Assembly: GCA_030604135.1 (NCBI GenBank)
Contig: JAUVWL010000008.1
Location: 1 to 64,000 of the forward strand
DNA length: 64,000 nucleotides
Direction of reading: 5' to 3'
Origin: Burkholderiales bacterium
GTDB taxonomy: Bacteria > Pseudomonadota > Gammaproteobacteria > Burkholderiales > Burkholderiaceae_C
The notes below the pieces were generated by a model, which searched no databases, was not told the origin of the DNA, and was given only the letters and a program-made list of their open reading frames with translations. Made by a program: the position numbers and the translations under genes. This document shows, one piece after another, positions 7,707 to 16,911 of this stretch. The first letter of the stretch is position 1, and every line of letters begins with the position of its first letter.

Positions 7707-8492
7707 ATGACCGAATCCGCGCAGCCAGCTGTCCTGGCCGGTGCCAGTAGCCCCCGTTTCCTGGCCATTGAATCCAGCACCGACCGCCTGAGCGTGGCCG
7801 TGGGCAGTGGCCGGCCGGGTGAGCCGGTGTGGACCCGGGTGGGCGCCGGCGGAGCCCAGGCCTCGACCGACCTGTTGCCCGCCGTGCATCAGCTGCTGGA
7901 CGAGGCCGGCTGGACCCTGCCGTCGCTCGATGCGGTGGTGTTCGGGCGTGGTCCGGGGGCCTTCACCGGGCTGCGCACCGCCTGCGCGGTGGCCCAGGGC
8001 CTGGCCTACGGCGCCCGGCGGCCGGTGTTGCCGGTCGACACCCTGCTGGCGCTGGCCGAGCAGGCCCGCCACGATCAACTGGCCGACGGTCATGCCGAGC
8101 CCTCGCTGGTGGTGGCCCTGCTCGACGCGCGCATGGACGAGATCTACGTCGCGCCCTATGCCCTCGAAGCGGTGGGCTGGTCCTTGCTGGCCCCGCCGGG
8201 ACTGTGCCGGCCCGAAATGCTGGCCGACCACCTCGCGCCCTGGTGGCCCACGGCGGGTGGAGGCTTGCTGGCCGGCAACGTGTTCGATGTGTATGGCGAA
8301 CGCCTTCTGGCCCTGCCGGCCGAGCGCCGCACCGCGCTTCCCGATGCCACCGCCTTGCTGCGTCTGGCACCGGCGCTGCTGGCCAGCGGCGCAGCCGTGA
8401 CGGCACACGAAGCCCAGCCCCTGTATGTGCGGGACAAGGTGGCCCGGACCACCGCAGAACGCGAGGGTCAGCCGCCTCGCGTGGCCCACTGA
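7707..8492 (+). CDS. tsaB: tRNA threonylcarbamoyladenosine biosynthesis protein TsaB
   Basis: A 261-residue ASKHA-fold protein that partners TsaD and TsaE in transferring threonylcarbamoyl to tRNA A37. The opening strand FLAIESSTDRLSVAVG and the GRGPGAFTGLR loop near residue 92 are diagnostic of TsaB. The ATG at 7707 is used; the upstream frame adds unconserved Arg-rich residues. rimI follows after 16 nt, an arrangement common in proteobacteria, and the uracil-DNA glycosylase gene then overlaps rimI. Confidence 0.93.
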   Translation: MTESAQPAVLAGASSPRFLAIESSTDRLSVAVGSGRPGEPVWTRVGAGGAQASTDLLPAVHQLLDEAGWTLPSLDAVVFGRGPGAFTGLRTACAVAQGLAYGARRPVLPVDTLLALAEQARHDQLADGHAEPSLVVALLDARMDEIYVAPYALEAVGWSLLAPPGLCRPEMLADHLAPWWPTAGGGLLAGNVFDVYGERLLALPAERRTALPDATALLRLAPALLASGAAVTAHEAQPLYVRDKVARTTAEREGQPPRVAH

Positions 8493-8508
8493 GCAAAGCA
8501 ATACCGCC

Positions 8509-9096
8509 ATGAACGCGCTCCCCTCTGCAGATCCGTCGGAAATGGGTGGCCTGTGGCCGGTTCCGCCGGCGGCGCCGGTCGAGCGCCGTGTGCGGTTCAG
8601 GCCCATGGCCTTGGCCGATCTGGACGCCGTGTGTGAGCTGGAGAAGCGCGCCTATGCCCATCCGTGGTCGGCGCGCCATTTCCAGGACTCGCTGGCCGCC
8701 GGCCATCCGGTGGTGTTGCTGCTGGGTGAGGCCTTGCCTGGCGAGGTGTTGCTGGCGCCTGTCGATGGCCAGGTCCTGCTGGGCTACATGGTGGCCATGC
8801 GCGGGGTCGACGAGGTGCATCTGTTGAACATCACCGTCTCGCCGGATCACCGCCGCCAGGGCTGGGCGCGGTTCCTGCTCGACGCGCTGGCGCTCTGGTC
8901 ACGGGGCCAGGGCGCACACTGCCTGTGGCTGGAGGTGCGCGAGAGCAACACCCCGGCACGCGCCCTCTACACGCGCTACGGCTTCTGTCAGGTTGGCCTG
9001 CGCAAGGGCTACTACCCCAACGGCCCGCGCGAACGCGAACACGCCATCGTCATGAGCCTGCTGCTGGACCGGACGGTCGCTGGAGAGGCGCCATGA
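8509..9096 (+). CDS. rimI: Ribosomal protein S18-alanine N-acetyltransferase RimI
   Basis: A 195-residue GNAT acetyltransferase, expected to acetylate the N-terminal alanine of ribosomal protein S18 with acetyl-CoA. The acetyl-CoA loop VSPDHRRQGWARFLL (Q/RxxGxG/A type) and the C-terminal ESNTPARALYTRYGF and REREHAIVM elements match RimI. It has a longer N-terminus than E. coli RimI (148 aa), of low complexity and probably disordered. Its stop overlaps the next start as ATGA, indicating translational coupling. Confidence 0.9.
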   Translation: MNALPSADPSEMGGLWPVPPAAPVERRVRFRPMALADLDAVCELEKRAYAHPWSARHFQDSLAAGHPVVLLLGEALPGEVLLAPVDGQVLLGYMVAMRGVDEVHLLNITVSPDHRRQGWARFLLDALALWSRGQGAHCLWLEVRESNTPARALYTRYGFCQVGLRKGYYPNGPREREHAIVMSLLLDRTVAGEAP

Positions 9097-9956
9097 GCGA
9101 GCGTCGGTCCTTCGTGGCCGACCTGGACGTCCGCCAGCGCGCCATGCTGGCCGAGATGGGTGTGCGCGTCTGGGCGCCCAGGGCGGCGCCGGTGCTTGCC
9201 GAGCCCGCCCCTGCTGGTGAGCCAGCCCAGCCGGTTTCACGCGAGACGGTTGCGACCCGGCCCGCTGTCCAGTCCGATGCGGTGCGCGTGTCGCCGCCGG
9301 CCCGATCCGCGCCGGTCGAACCCGCGCAGCACCGGTTGCCCGCAGCAAGCCCGGCGGCAGACCCGGCTTTGCGTCCGCGGGGCGTCGACCAGATGGATTG
9401 GGATGCCTTGCGCCAGGCCGTGGCCGGCTGCCAGGCCTGCCCGTTGCACCGAGGCCGATCGAACACCGTGTTCAGTGCGGGCGACGAGTCGGCCGACTGG
9501 ATGGTGGTGGGCGAAGCGCCCGGCGAGAACGAGGATCTGCAAGGCGAACCTTTTGTGGGTGCGGCCGGCCAGCTGCTCGACCGCATGCTGCAGGCGGCGG
9601 GCCGCAGCCGCCAGGGCCAAGGCAGCCAGGGGGCCTACATCGCCAATGTGCTCAAATGCCGCCCGCCGGCCAACCGCAACCCCCAGCCGGCCGAAATCGC
9701 GCAGTGCGAGCCCTTTCTGGCGCGCCAGGTGGCGCTGCTCAAACCCCGGCTCATCCTGGCCATGGGGCGCTTTGCGGTTCAGACCCTGCTGGGCAGCACC
9801 GAGCCCATCGGTCGCCTGCGCGGCCAGGTGCACCATTACCAGGGCGTGCCTGTGGTGGTGACCTACCACCCGGCCTACCTGCTGCGCAACCCGATCGACA
9901 AGCGCAAGGCCTGGGCCGACCTGTGCCTGGCCATGGACACAGCGGAAGCCGGTTGA
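9093..9956 (+). CDS. Uracil-DNA glycosylase, family 4 (4Fe-4S)
   Basis: A 287-residue base-excision repair enzyme that removes uracil from DNA. Catalytic motifs are GEAPGENED and HPAYLLRNP. Cysteines C113-x-x-C116, with KCRPP and AQCEP further on, fit the four ligands of the family's iron-sulfur cluster. The first 95 residues are an Ala/Pro-rich extension not needed for the fold; family members without it are near 200 aa. Many genomes annotate this gene as a phage-type DNA polymerase, an old misnaming. It overlaps rimI by 4 nt. Confidence 0.9.
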   Translation: MSERRSFVADLDVRQRAMLAEMGVRVWAPRAAPVLAEPAPAGEPAQPVSRETVATRPAVQSDAVRVSPPARSAPVEPAQHRLPAASPAADPALRPRGVDQMDWDALRQAVAGCQACPLHRGRSNTVFSAGDESADWMVVGEAPGENEDLQGEPFVGAAGQLLDRMLQAAGRSRQGQGSQGAYIANVLKCRPPANRNPQPAEIAQCEPFLARQVALLKPRLILAMGRFAVQTLLGSTEPIGRLRGQVHHYQGVPVVVTYHPAYLLRNPIDKRKAWADLCLAMDTAEAG

Positions 9957-9958
9957 CG

Positions 9959-9982
9959 TGGACTCCCGCGCGCGCGGGAATC
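9959..9982. repeat. REP-like palindromic repeat, copy 1
   Basis: ACTCCCGCGCGCGCGGGAAT is nearly a perfect palindrome and shares its core (TGGACTCCCGCG..CGCGGGA) with copies near 51400, 51454, 56641 and 56697. It sits between the convergent uracil-DNA glycosylase and acyltransferase genes, a usual place for REP elements. Confidence 0.65.
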
Positions 9983-10025
9983 TCCGGGCACCCACCACAT
10001 CGACCGCGTCAGGCGTTGACTGGAC

Positions 10026-12095
10026 TCAGGGCGCCCGGTTGCGCAGGGCCTGTTCAACCGGGTCCAGCCAGCGCAGTTCGTGCGCCCGTTGCCCGAGCAG
10101 GCGTGCGCCCTCAAGGGTGTAGTGGGAATGGTCGAACAGGGTCTTGCCCAGCCCGTCCGACACGCCCATGCAGGAGCGCGCCGATTCGTCGCACATCAGT
10201 GTGGCCTTGTCCAGGACCGGCAGCTGGCGCGTCTGCACCCACTGCTGCAGTCGGCGGTTGACGTCCAGCAACTGCGGATCGTTCGAGCGGGCTTCGTGGT
10301 AACGCCGGTTGATGCGTTGTGCCAGTGACTGGATGTCCTGTGCGCCGGCCAGCTGTGGTCCACGCAGTGCATGCTCCATGATCATCACGTCGGCCACCGT
10401 CTTGTTGTGGAACAGGCGGAACTCAGGGGCCGAGGTGGTCAGCACCAGCAGCTTGCCATCGGCCCGGGTTCGTTCGTGCAACGGGTCCAGGCCGTGCAGG
10501 TCGTGCCGGGACATGGCCGAACCCGGGCAAGGCCGGTCGGCCCAGCGGGTGGACACCAGGATCACGTCTGCGGCCTGGTAGGACGGCGCGTCGAACAGGT
10601 CCGACGACGCGTCGAGGCAGGCCAGCTGGAGCCCGTAGCGCGCAAACTCGTAGCCGGAGAAACGGTCCCGGTTCAGATACAGGGCATTGAAGGTGTCCTT
10701 GGCATGCGAGTTGCCGACCACCAGCACCTTGATGGACGTCACATCGTCGCTGAACCGGTTGACCCGGTCGGAGGGGTTGTCGGCCACCCGGTATCTCGGT
10801 GCTTCGTGCAGGGTGCGCAAGGGCGTCCACGATTCGATCTGCAGCTGGCGGTTGTCGGGCTGGTAGGCTGGCACGCGCTCGATGATGTGCTGGATGCGCG
10901 ACGGGAAGCCCGCCTTCGCGTGCAGGGTCCAGCCGATCGCGGCGAACAGCAAGGACACCAGCGCCGCGGCGCCCAGGATTTGGCGCGTGGGCAGGCCGCG
11001 GCCGCCCTGGCGGGCCGGCGTTTCCACGAAGCGCCAGGACAGGTAGGACAGGCCCACACAGAGCAGGATCAGACCGCCCCAGACCGGTGCACCGGCGGGC
11101 TCGACCTCGACATGCCGGAAGAAGGCGAAGACGGGCTGATGCCACAGGTAGAGGCTGTAGCTGATCAGTCCCACCGCCACCGCGCCCCGGGTACCCAGCA
11201 GGCGACCCACCGGGTCGCGAGGTGAGGCAAACAGGATGATGAGTGCGGCTCCCAGCGTGGGCGCCAGCGCATACAGTCCGGGAAACGGCGTCCGGTTGTC
11301 GTACCACCCGACGCTCACCACGATGAGGATGAGCCCAAGCAGGGCCAACGGCGCCCGCCAGCGGTTCCAGCGCGGCGACGCCAGGTGTGGCTCCACCAGC
11401 ATGGCGGCCAGGCTGCCCAGCGCCAGCTCCCAGACGCGGGTGTGGGGCAGGTAGAACGCAGCCGACGATTGCTGCAGGGCCTGATGGCTGGCCACTGCCA
11501 GGCTCAGCAGGGTCAGCGCGGCCACCACGGCGCCGCGCCACCGGGCGCGTGGCGATCGGCTCAGCCACCAGAGCGCGGCCGGGAACACCAGGTAAAACTG
11601 TTCCTCGACCGACAGGCTCCAAGTGTGAAGCAGGGGGTTGAGTTCCGCTCCGGCGTCGAAATAGCTGTCTCTGAACGCGAACAAAAGGTTCGAGCCGAAC
11701 AGCACCGTCGCCAGCAGGCTCTGGCCGAAATCGGCCAGATCGGTCGGCTGCAGGGTCAGCCAGGCGACGGGCAGGCAGGCCGCCAGGACAAGGAACAGCG
11801 CTGGAAGGATACGCCGCGCGCGACGGGCATAGAAGCTGCTCAGCGAAAACGACCCGTTGGCGAGGTCATTGAGGATGATCCGCGTGATCAGGTAACCGCT
11901 GATCACGAAAAAAACATCCACGCCCACATAGCCGCCGCCGAACCCGGGAACACCGGCGTGAAACAGCACCACAGCCAGCACGGCAACCGCTCGCAGGCCA
12001 TCGATCTCCCTGCGGTAGCCCAAGTGTGCATGTCCCGCAGGCACCGTGCGGTCCGGGATGCCGTCATCCCTCTGGCGTGCTGCTGCGGTGCTCAT
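10026..12095 (-). CDS. OafA/YrhL-type acyltransferase with C-terminal SGNH domain
   Basis: A 689-residue inner-membrane protein. Residues from about 25 to 370 are an acyltransferase-3 domain of some ten helices, starting with the conserved YRREIDGLRAVAV and FFVISGYLITRII segments. The C-terminal 300 residues look like a periplasmic SGNH hydrolase-type domain, with VVGNSHAKD as block I and FDHSHYTLEGA carrying the late Asp/His pair. Such fusions O-acetylate cell-surface polysaccharides. Block I reads GNSHA where GDSHA is usual. The start overlaps the stop of the EamA gene (ATGA), so the two are translated together. Confidence 0.88.
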   Translation of the reverse strand: MSTAAARQRDDGIPDRTVPAGHAHLGYRREIDGLRAVAVLAVVLFHAGVPGFGGGYVGVDVFFVISGYLITRIILNDLANGSFSLSSFYARRARRILPALFLVLAACLPVAWLTLQPTDLADFGQSLLATVLFGSNLLFAFRDSYFDAGAELNPLLHTWSLSVEEQFYLVFPAALWWLSRSPRARWRGAVVAALTLLSLAVASHQALQQSSAAFYLPHTRVWELALGSLAAMLVEPHLASPRWNRWRAPLALLGLILIVVSVGWYDNRTPFPGLYALAPTLGAALIILFASPRDPVGRLLGTRGAVAVGLISYSLYLWHQPVFAFFRHVEVEPAGAPVWGGLILLCVGLSYLSWRFVETPARQGGRGLPTRQILGAAALVSLLFAAIGWTLHAKAGFPSRIQHIIERVPAYQPDNRQLQIESWTPLRTLHEAPRYRVADNPSDRVNRFSDDVTSIKVLVVGNSHAKDTFNALYLNRDRFSGYEFARYGLQLACLDASSDLFDAPSYQAADVILVSTRWADRPCPGSAMSRHDLHGLDPLHERTRADGKLLVLTTSAPEFRLFHNKTVADVMIMEHALRGPQLAGAQDIQSLAQRINRRYHEARSNDPQLLDVNRRLQQWVQTRQLPVLDKATLMCDESARSCMGVSDGLGKTLFDHSHYTLEGARLLGQRAHELRWLDPVEQALRNRAP

Positions 12096-12982
12096 GACGC
12101 CCTGGCGGAAGACGGCCGTCCCAGCACGGCGAAGATCGCCACCACCACCAGGCCCACGGCAGCCCAGTCCTGCCAGTGCAGCACCTCGCCCAGCCACCAG
12201 GCGCCACTGAAAACGCCCAGCACCGGGATGAACATCACCGACAGGGTGGACGCGATCGGAGGCAGGTCGCGCGCCAGCGAGAGCCAGGCCACCTGGGCAA
12301 AGGCGAACACGCCCAGGGCGTTGTAGACGACGGATCCCCAGACGGTCGGGCTGGGCACGGTCCAGGCACCGCGTTCGAACACGATGGCCAGCGCGCTCAT
12401 CCAGAGGGTGGTCAGCAGGGTCATCCAGAACGACAGCGCCAGCGTGGGGTGCGGGATGCGCGTTCGGCGCATGAGTTGTGTGCCGACAGCCCACGCGGCG
12501 GCAGCGGTGAGCATCAGGGCCACACCCTGGGGTCGGCCGCTCAGGGCGGTGAACTCGTGCCAGAGCAGCAGCACCACGCCCAGGGCGGCAGCGAGCACAC
12601 CTCCCCAGGCCCGCCCGGCCAGTTTCTGACCGAACCAGACGGAACCCACCAGGGCCGAGAACACCGGCATGGTGTAGCCCAGGATGGCGGCACGACCACT
12701 GGAGAGCGACTGCACCGCCAGGATGGCCAGCGTGTGCCAGAACAGCATGTTGAAGACGGTCAGCAGCAGCAGTTCGGGCCAGTGCTCGCGTCCCACGCGA
12801 AACGGTACCTTGCGCCAGACCAGCACGCCGGCCAGCACCGGCAGGCCGATCCACATGGACATCGAGCGGAAGCTCAGAGGCGGAAAGCCGGTGACCCCCA
12901 GCTTCATGATGGGCCAGTTGATGCCCCAGACCAGGGTGAGCAGAACCAGCAGAACCAGCTGCTGACGGGAAAGCGCGTGCAT
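12092..12982 (-). CDS. EamA/DMT family transporter
   Basis: A 296-residue protein with ten hydrophobic segments arranged as two EamA repeats (about 10-140 and 155-285), as in drug/metabolite exporters of the inner membrane. The [11 protein letters not shown] segment of the first helix is typical. The substrate is unknown. The ATG at 12982 is preferred over the ORF start at 13033 because the extra N-terminal residues are hydrophilic and unconserved. It is the first gene of a two-gene unit with the acyltransferase and is divergent from pyrF. Confidence 0.85.
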   Translation of the reverse strand: MHALSRQQLVLLVLLTLVWGINWPIMKLGVTGFPPLSFRSMSMWIGLPVLAGVLVWRKVPFRVGREHWPELLLLTVFNMLFWHTLAILAVQSLSSGRAAILGYTMPVFSALVGSVWFGQKLAGRAWGGVLAAALGVVLLLWHEFTALSGRPQGVALMLTAAAAWAVGTQLMRRTRIPHPTLALSFWMTLLTTLWMSALAIVFERGAWTVPSPTVWGSVVYNALGVFAFAQVAWLSLARDLPPIASTLSVMFIPVLGVFSGAWWLGEVLHWQDWAAVGLVVVAIFAVLGRPSSARAS

Positions 12983-13034
12983 GTACCGATGGTAGTGGCT
13001 GGGAGCCTGCGCTGATCGGCCCGAAGGCGCCACT

Positions 13035-13040
13035 TAAAAT
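13035..13040 (+). promoter_or_regulatory. Candidate -10 hexamer of pyrF, 7 nt before the ATG
   Basis: TAAAAT ends 7 nt before the pyrF ATG and no Shine-Dalgarno is present. A weak -35 match (CTGATC) lies about 17 nt upstream. The spacing predicts a transcript starting at the A of the start codon. Confidence 0.45.
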
Positions 13041-13047
13041 CGGTGGC

Positions 13048-13890
13048 ATGACCTTCCTCGACATGCTGCGTGGCGCCGAGCGCCAGAACCGATCCCTGCT
13101 GTGCGTGGGCCTGGACCCCGATCCGGCGCGGTTTCCGGCCGGCATGAAGGGCGACGCGTCCCGCATCTACGACTTCTGCGCCGCCATCGTCGAGGCCACG
13201 GCCGATCAGGTCATCGCTTTCAAACCGCAGATCGCCTACTTCGCGGCGCACCGGGCCGAAGACCAGCTGGAGAAGCTGATGCGGCACATGCGATCGGTGG
13301 CGCCGCAGGTGCCGGTCATCCTGGATGCCAAGCGCGGCGACATCGGCAGCACCGCCGAGCAGTACGCCATCGAGGCCTTCGAGCGCTACGGTGCCGACGC
13401 GGTCACGCTCTCGCCCTTCATGGGTTTCGACTCGGTGCAGCCTTACCTGAAGTACGCGGGCAAGGGCGCCTTTCTGCTGTGCCGCACCTCCAACCCGGGC
13501 GGTGACGACCTGCAGAACCAGCACCTGGCCTCGATCGAGGGCCAGCCCCGCCTGTACGAGCATGTGGCCCGGCTGGCGCAGGGCCCCTGGAACCTCAACG
13601 GTCAGCTCGGGCTGGTGGTGGGCGCCACCTACCCGGCCGAAATCGAGCGCGTGCGCGAGCTCGCGCCCACGCTGCCGCTGCTGATTCCGGGTGTGGGGGC
13701 GCAGGGCGGGGATGCCGTGGCCACGGTCCGCGCCGGTTACCGCGCACGAGGCGCTGATACCACCGGCGCGGTGATCGTCAATTCGTCCCGGGCCGTGCTG
13801 TACGCCTCGTCGGGCGAGGACTTCGCTGCCGCCGCACGGCGCGAGGCCCAGCGCACGCGCGAACTGCTCGAAGCCGCCAAGGCAGACTGA
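13048..13890 (+). CDS. pyrF: Orotidine 5'-phosphate decarboxylase (PyrF, type 2)
   Basis: A 280-residue enzyme that decarboxylates OMP to UMP, the last step of de novo pyrimidine synthesis. The catalytic motif [15 protein letters not shown] lies near residue 93, with FKPQIAYF before it and a late PGVGAQGGD phosphate-binding loop. Length and motif context match the longer type 2 family found in betaproteobacteria and mycobacteria rather than the 240-residue E. coli form. Confidence 0.96.
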   Translation: MTFLDMLRGAERQNRSLLCVGLDPDPARFPAGMKGDASRIYDFCAAIVEATADQVIAFKPQIAYFAAHRAEDQLEKLMRHMRSVAPQVPVILDAKRGDIGSTAEQYAIEAFERYGADAVTLSPFMGFDSVQPYLKYAGKGAFLLCRTSNPGGDDLQNQHLASIEGQPRLYEHVARLAQGPWNLNGQLGLVVGATYPAEIERVRELAPTLPLLIPGVGAQGGDAVATVRAGYRARGADTTGAVIVNSSRAVLYASSGEDFAAAARREAQRTRELLEAAKAD

Positions 13891-13976
13891 CACCCGCGCG
13901 ACAGTCCGGGGGGCGACAGAACCGGTCGCCGTCCCTACCATGCGCCGTTCACGCCAGAGGGCATAGGAGATCGTGC

Positions 13977-14594
13977 ATGAAGCTGTATGTGTCGCCACGT
14001 GCGCCCAACCCGCGGCGGGTGCTGATGTTCCTGGTCGAGAAGCAGGTGCAGGGCCTGGACCTGGTGAACGTCGACCTCAATGCCCAGGAGCACAAGACCC
14101 AGGCCTACCGGGCCAAGAGCCCGCTGGCCCGGGTGCCCGCCCTGGAACTGGACGACGGTCGGGTGCTGACCGAGACACGTGCCATCTGCACCTACATGGA
14201 AGGCCTGCACCCAGAGCCCAACCTGATGGGGCGCAGCGCCGAAGAGCGGGCCTTCATCGAGATGGCCGACCGGCGGGTGGAGTGGCACCTGATGCTGGCG
14301 GCCGCCAACTGCATCCGCCACACCCACCCGGGTCTGGCCCCGCTGGAGCAGCCGCAGTTTCCCGATTTCGGCCAGTCGCAGGGCCTGAAATTCCGGGAGG
14401 CGGCGGTCTGGCTTGACGGCGAACTGCAGAAGCACCCCTGGGTGGCGGGGGATCGCTTCACCATCGCCGACATCACGGCTTTCTGCACGGTGGAGTTTGC
14501 GCGCCTGATGCGTTTCAAGCCGGCCGAGGCGGGCCTGGCGGCGCTGCACGACTGGCACCAGCGGGTGCTGGCGCGCCCCAGCGCGCTGGTCTGA
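13977..14594 (+). CDS. Glutathione S-transferase family protein
   Basis: A 205-residue cytosolic GST. The thioredoxin-like N-domain (to about residue 80) has LYVSPRAPNPRRVLMFL, where Ser4/Pro residues mark the glutathione site, and the E-T-R-A-I motif near 62-66 binds the gamma-glutamyl part. The C-domain is all-helical and includes the conserved DRFTIADITAF capping box. AGGAG precedes the ATG at 13977. The substrate is unknown. It converges on the thioesterase gene. Confidence 0.9.
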   Translation: MKLYVSPRAPNPRRVLMFLVEKQVQGLDLVNVDLNAQEHKTQAYRAKSPLARVPALELDDGRVLTETRAICTYMEGLHPEPNLMGRSAEERAFIEMADRRVEWHLMLAAANCIRHTHPGLAPLEQPQFPDFGQSQGLKFREAAVWLDGELQKHPWVAGDRFTIADITAFCTVEFARLMRFKPAEAGLAALHDWHQRVLARPSALV

Positions 14595-14606
14595 TCCCCG
14601 GCAGGA

Positions 14607-15050
14607 TCAGAGCGGCGCTGGTCGCGTGCTGTCGAACTGGGCACGGGCGCTGCTGGCCAGGGCCATTTCGCCCGGGGTCTCGGGCGTCCAGGTGTCGACC
14701 TGGACCGCGCGGCCTTCCTGATCGACGGCCACCAGCACCACCAGGGCTTCGGCGGTTTTTTCCATGCGGCCGGTGCGCAGATCGCCACTGACCAGCTCGA
14801 CCGTGATGTTCATGTTGGTCTCCCCGGTGAAGGCCAGCCGGGCCCGCACTTCCACCAGGTCACCCACGTGCACGGTGCGCTGGAAGCGGATGCTGCTGGT
14901 GTAGACGGTGCGGCAGCTGCTGCGCGCCCACGAGGTGGCACAGGCCTGACCGGCGTCGTCCATCCATTTCATGACGGTGCCGGCCTGCACCTGGCCGCTG
15001 GAACCCGCATGGGCCGGCTCCACAAGGAAACGCAGTGTGACCGAAGACAT
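14607..15050 (-). CDS. Acyl-CoA thioesterase (hotdog fold, YciA/BFIT-like)
   Basis: A 147-residue single hotdog domain. The segment VMKWMDDAGQACATSWA carries the central helix with the catalytic Asp, and FQRTVHVGDLVEVRARL is the following strand pair. This matches acyl-CoA hydrolases of the YciA type, which release CoA from short- to long-chain acyl-CoAs. The ATG at 15050 is chosen over the longer ORF start because upstream residues are Arg/Gly-rich and unlike the family. The 144 bp between it and the upstream CYTH-CHAD gene on the same strand shows no gene. Confidence 0.87.
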   Translation of the reverse strand: MSSVTLRFLVEPAHAGSSGQVQAGTVMKWMDDAGQACATSWARSSCRTVYTSSIRFQRTVHVGDLVEVRARLAFTGETNMNITVELVSGDLRTGRMEKTAEALVVLVAVDQEGRAVQVDTWTPETPGEMALASSARAQFDSTRPAPL

Positions 15051-15194
15051 GTTCACCCCCGTTCTGGACAGCCCTTGCCGGCCCCTCCCGGGCACAGCAA
15101 AACCACGTTGTGTGGATCACATCGCTGCGCACATTGTGTTCCTGGCGTGCCGGTTTGCCAAGTCATGGGCATGTGACCCCACGTAAGACCTGAT

Positions 15195-16718
15195 TCAGGC
15201 GGGCCCAGGCATCCGCAGCAGCTGGTGTTCCAGGCGTTGCAGGCCCTGCAGTCCGCGTCGGGTCTGGACCTCGACTGCGGTCAGCAGCGGCGCCGGATTG
15301 GCCACCGAACAGGAAGACAATAGTTGGCGGGCCTGGTCCAGGTCGTTCAGGTGACCCAGCTGGTCCTGCGCCCGGGACAGCCTGGGCATACCGCGCCGCA
15401 GCATCTTCGTCGGGGCCACGTCGGACAGGAAATCCAGCGCGTAGCGCAGCCGTTTGACCGCGATGCGCAGCCCGTGTCGTGCTTCGGGGCCGGCGCGCAG
15501 GGCTCGGCGGGCTATTCGCTGCAGGCGCCGGTGCAGGGCGGTCAGCGCCTCGGGCGCCCAGTCCCTGAGCCGGGCCTGTTTGTCCGGGTGCGGCGGCAGG
15601 CTCAGCACGCCGTGCATGAAAGCCAGCAAGGCCTGGGCGTGGGCCGGTTCGCGCAAGGCTTCGCAGGCGCGCAGGTTGGCGGCTTCGCGTTCGCCCTGGC
15701 TCCAGCGGATCCACAGATCGACCTCGGCCTGTTCGGCTTGTGCCAGCAAGTCGGGGAGTTGCTCGGTGGTCAGCACATCCCAGTTGCGTGCTTCACCCAG
15801 GCGCTGCGCCAGCAACTGCCAATGCCTGGCCCAGTGGGCCGTGAAGCGGCGCGGCAGCCAGGGGGCAAACAGGCGCAGGCCACTGCGAAGGCGGCGCAAG
15901 GCCACACGGGCCTGGTGGATGAACTCCGGGTCGGGCAGGGTGGCATGGGCATCCTGCTCCAGCAGCTGGACCGCATTGGCCTGCAGCTGCGACAGACAGG
16001 CCAGACTGGTGGTCCGCCAGGCTTCTCTCGGGTGCACATCGGCCGCCAGGGCCAGGGGTGCCGCCATGGCGGGGCCGGCCCGTTCCCCCGTGAACAGGCG
16101 CAGCCCACGCTCGGCCTTGCTGCGGTCGTCCGGGTGCAGCCAGAGCCCGTTCTGCCCCGGTGGGCCCAGCGCCAGGGTGTGACCCAGATCCAGCAGGTCG
16201 CTGGGTTGGCCTTCGAGCAGCTCCAGTTCCAGCTCCAGCAAGGGCAGCCGGCGCGGCGCGGCGTGCCCAGTCCCATCGGTTCCGATCTCGCCCTGGTCTA
16301 GGGCCACTTCGATGCGGGATATGCCGTGAGCAAGCACCCACGTCTGTCGTCGGAAATCGGTGTGAAACAAGGGGACCAGGCGCGGCTGCAGGGCCATCAG
16401 GCGGGTGGCCAGCGCCGCGTCCGTGACGACCCGGTCCACATCCAGGGCCCCTGCCCGCGTGGGCGCTTCCCACTCCTGCCGCCGGCTCAGGCCGCCAGCG
16501 GACTGGCCTGCGGTCTTGACGGTCAGCCAGGTGCGCCGGCCGATGTGGCGCTCGCGCAAGGCGATGCGCTCGCGCATCAGGTCCAGCGTCGGCGTGTCGT
16601 AGTAAACGTTGCGCAGCTGCTGTGGCCGCGGTCGCCGGGCGGCCAGCAGCGGATGTGCAAGCAGCCGGGGCAGATCGGTGGCGGTCAGGCTCAGCTTGAG
16701 TTCGGTTTCTCGGGACAT
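15195..16718 (-). CDS. CYTH-CHAD protein, probable inorganic triphosphatase (YgiF-like)
   Basis: A 507-residue cytoplasmic protein. The N-terminal CYTH domain opens with the signature E4-T-E6-L-K8 (ExExK), and alternating Arg/Lys- and Glu-rich strands (ERHIGRRTWLTVKT, LLELELELLEG) form the metal-triphosphate tunnel. From about residue 215 a helical CHAD domain follows, with basic His-containing helices that bind polyphosphate. The architecture is that of YgiF, which hydrolyses inorganic triphosphate. Confidence 0.9.
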   Translation of the reverse strand: MSRETELKLSLTATDLPRLLAHPLLAARRPRPQQLRNVYYDTPTLDLMRERIALRERHIGRRTWLTVKTAGQSAGGLSRRQEWEAPTRAGALDVDRVVTDAALATRLMALQPRLVPLFHTDFRRQTWVLAHGISRIEVALDQGEIGTDGTGHAAPRRLPLLELELELLEGQPSDLLDLGHTLALGPPGQNGLWLHPDDRSKAERGLRLFTGERAGPAMAAPLALAADVHPREAWRTTSLACLSQLQANAVQLLEQDAHATLPDPEFIHQARVALRRLRSGLRLFAPWLPRRFTAHWARHWQLLAQRLGEARNWDVLTTEQLPDLLAQAEQAEVDLWIRWSQGEREAANLRACEALREPAHAQALLAFMHGVLSLPPHPDKQARLRDWAPEALTALHRRLQRIARRALRAGPEARHGLRIAVKRLRYALDFLSDVAPTKMLRRGMPRLSRAQDQLGHLNDLDQARQLLSSCSVANPAPLLTAVEVQTRRGLQGLQRLEHQLLRMPGPA

Positions 16719-16899
16719 GGGTGAAGGTGGTTTTTTCGCAACACTTGAGCGGTCGGGCCTTGGCGCGGCCGTGGGAGCGCGTTGGCTCGCGCGCGGACAG
16801 CGGGAAGGGTTCTGCCCCGCAAACTGCTGGCCACAGTCTGCCAGCCTTGTGCCCATCGATCCACCTCGGGCATGCGCCGCTCCCCGCTGGGCGACCCGA

Positions 16900-16905
16900 T
16901 AAGAT
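16900..16905 (+). promoter_or_regulatory. Candidate -10 hexamer 6 nt before the MipA-like gene
   Basis: TAAGAT ends 6 nt before the ATG at 16912 with no Shine-Dalgarno, repeating the layout seen before tsaB, pyrF, hprK and the DUF3422 gene. Confidence 0.35.
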
Positions 16906-16911
16906 GTGTTC

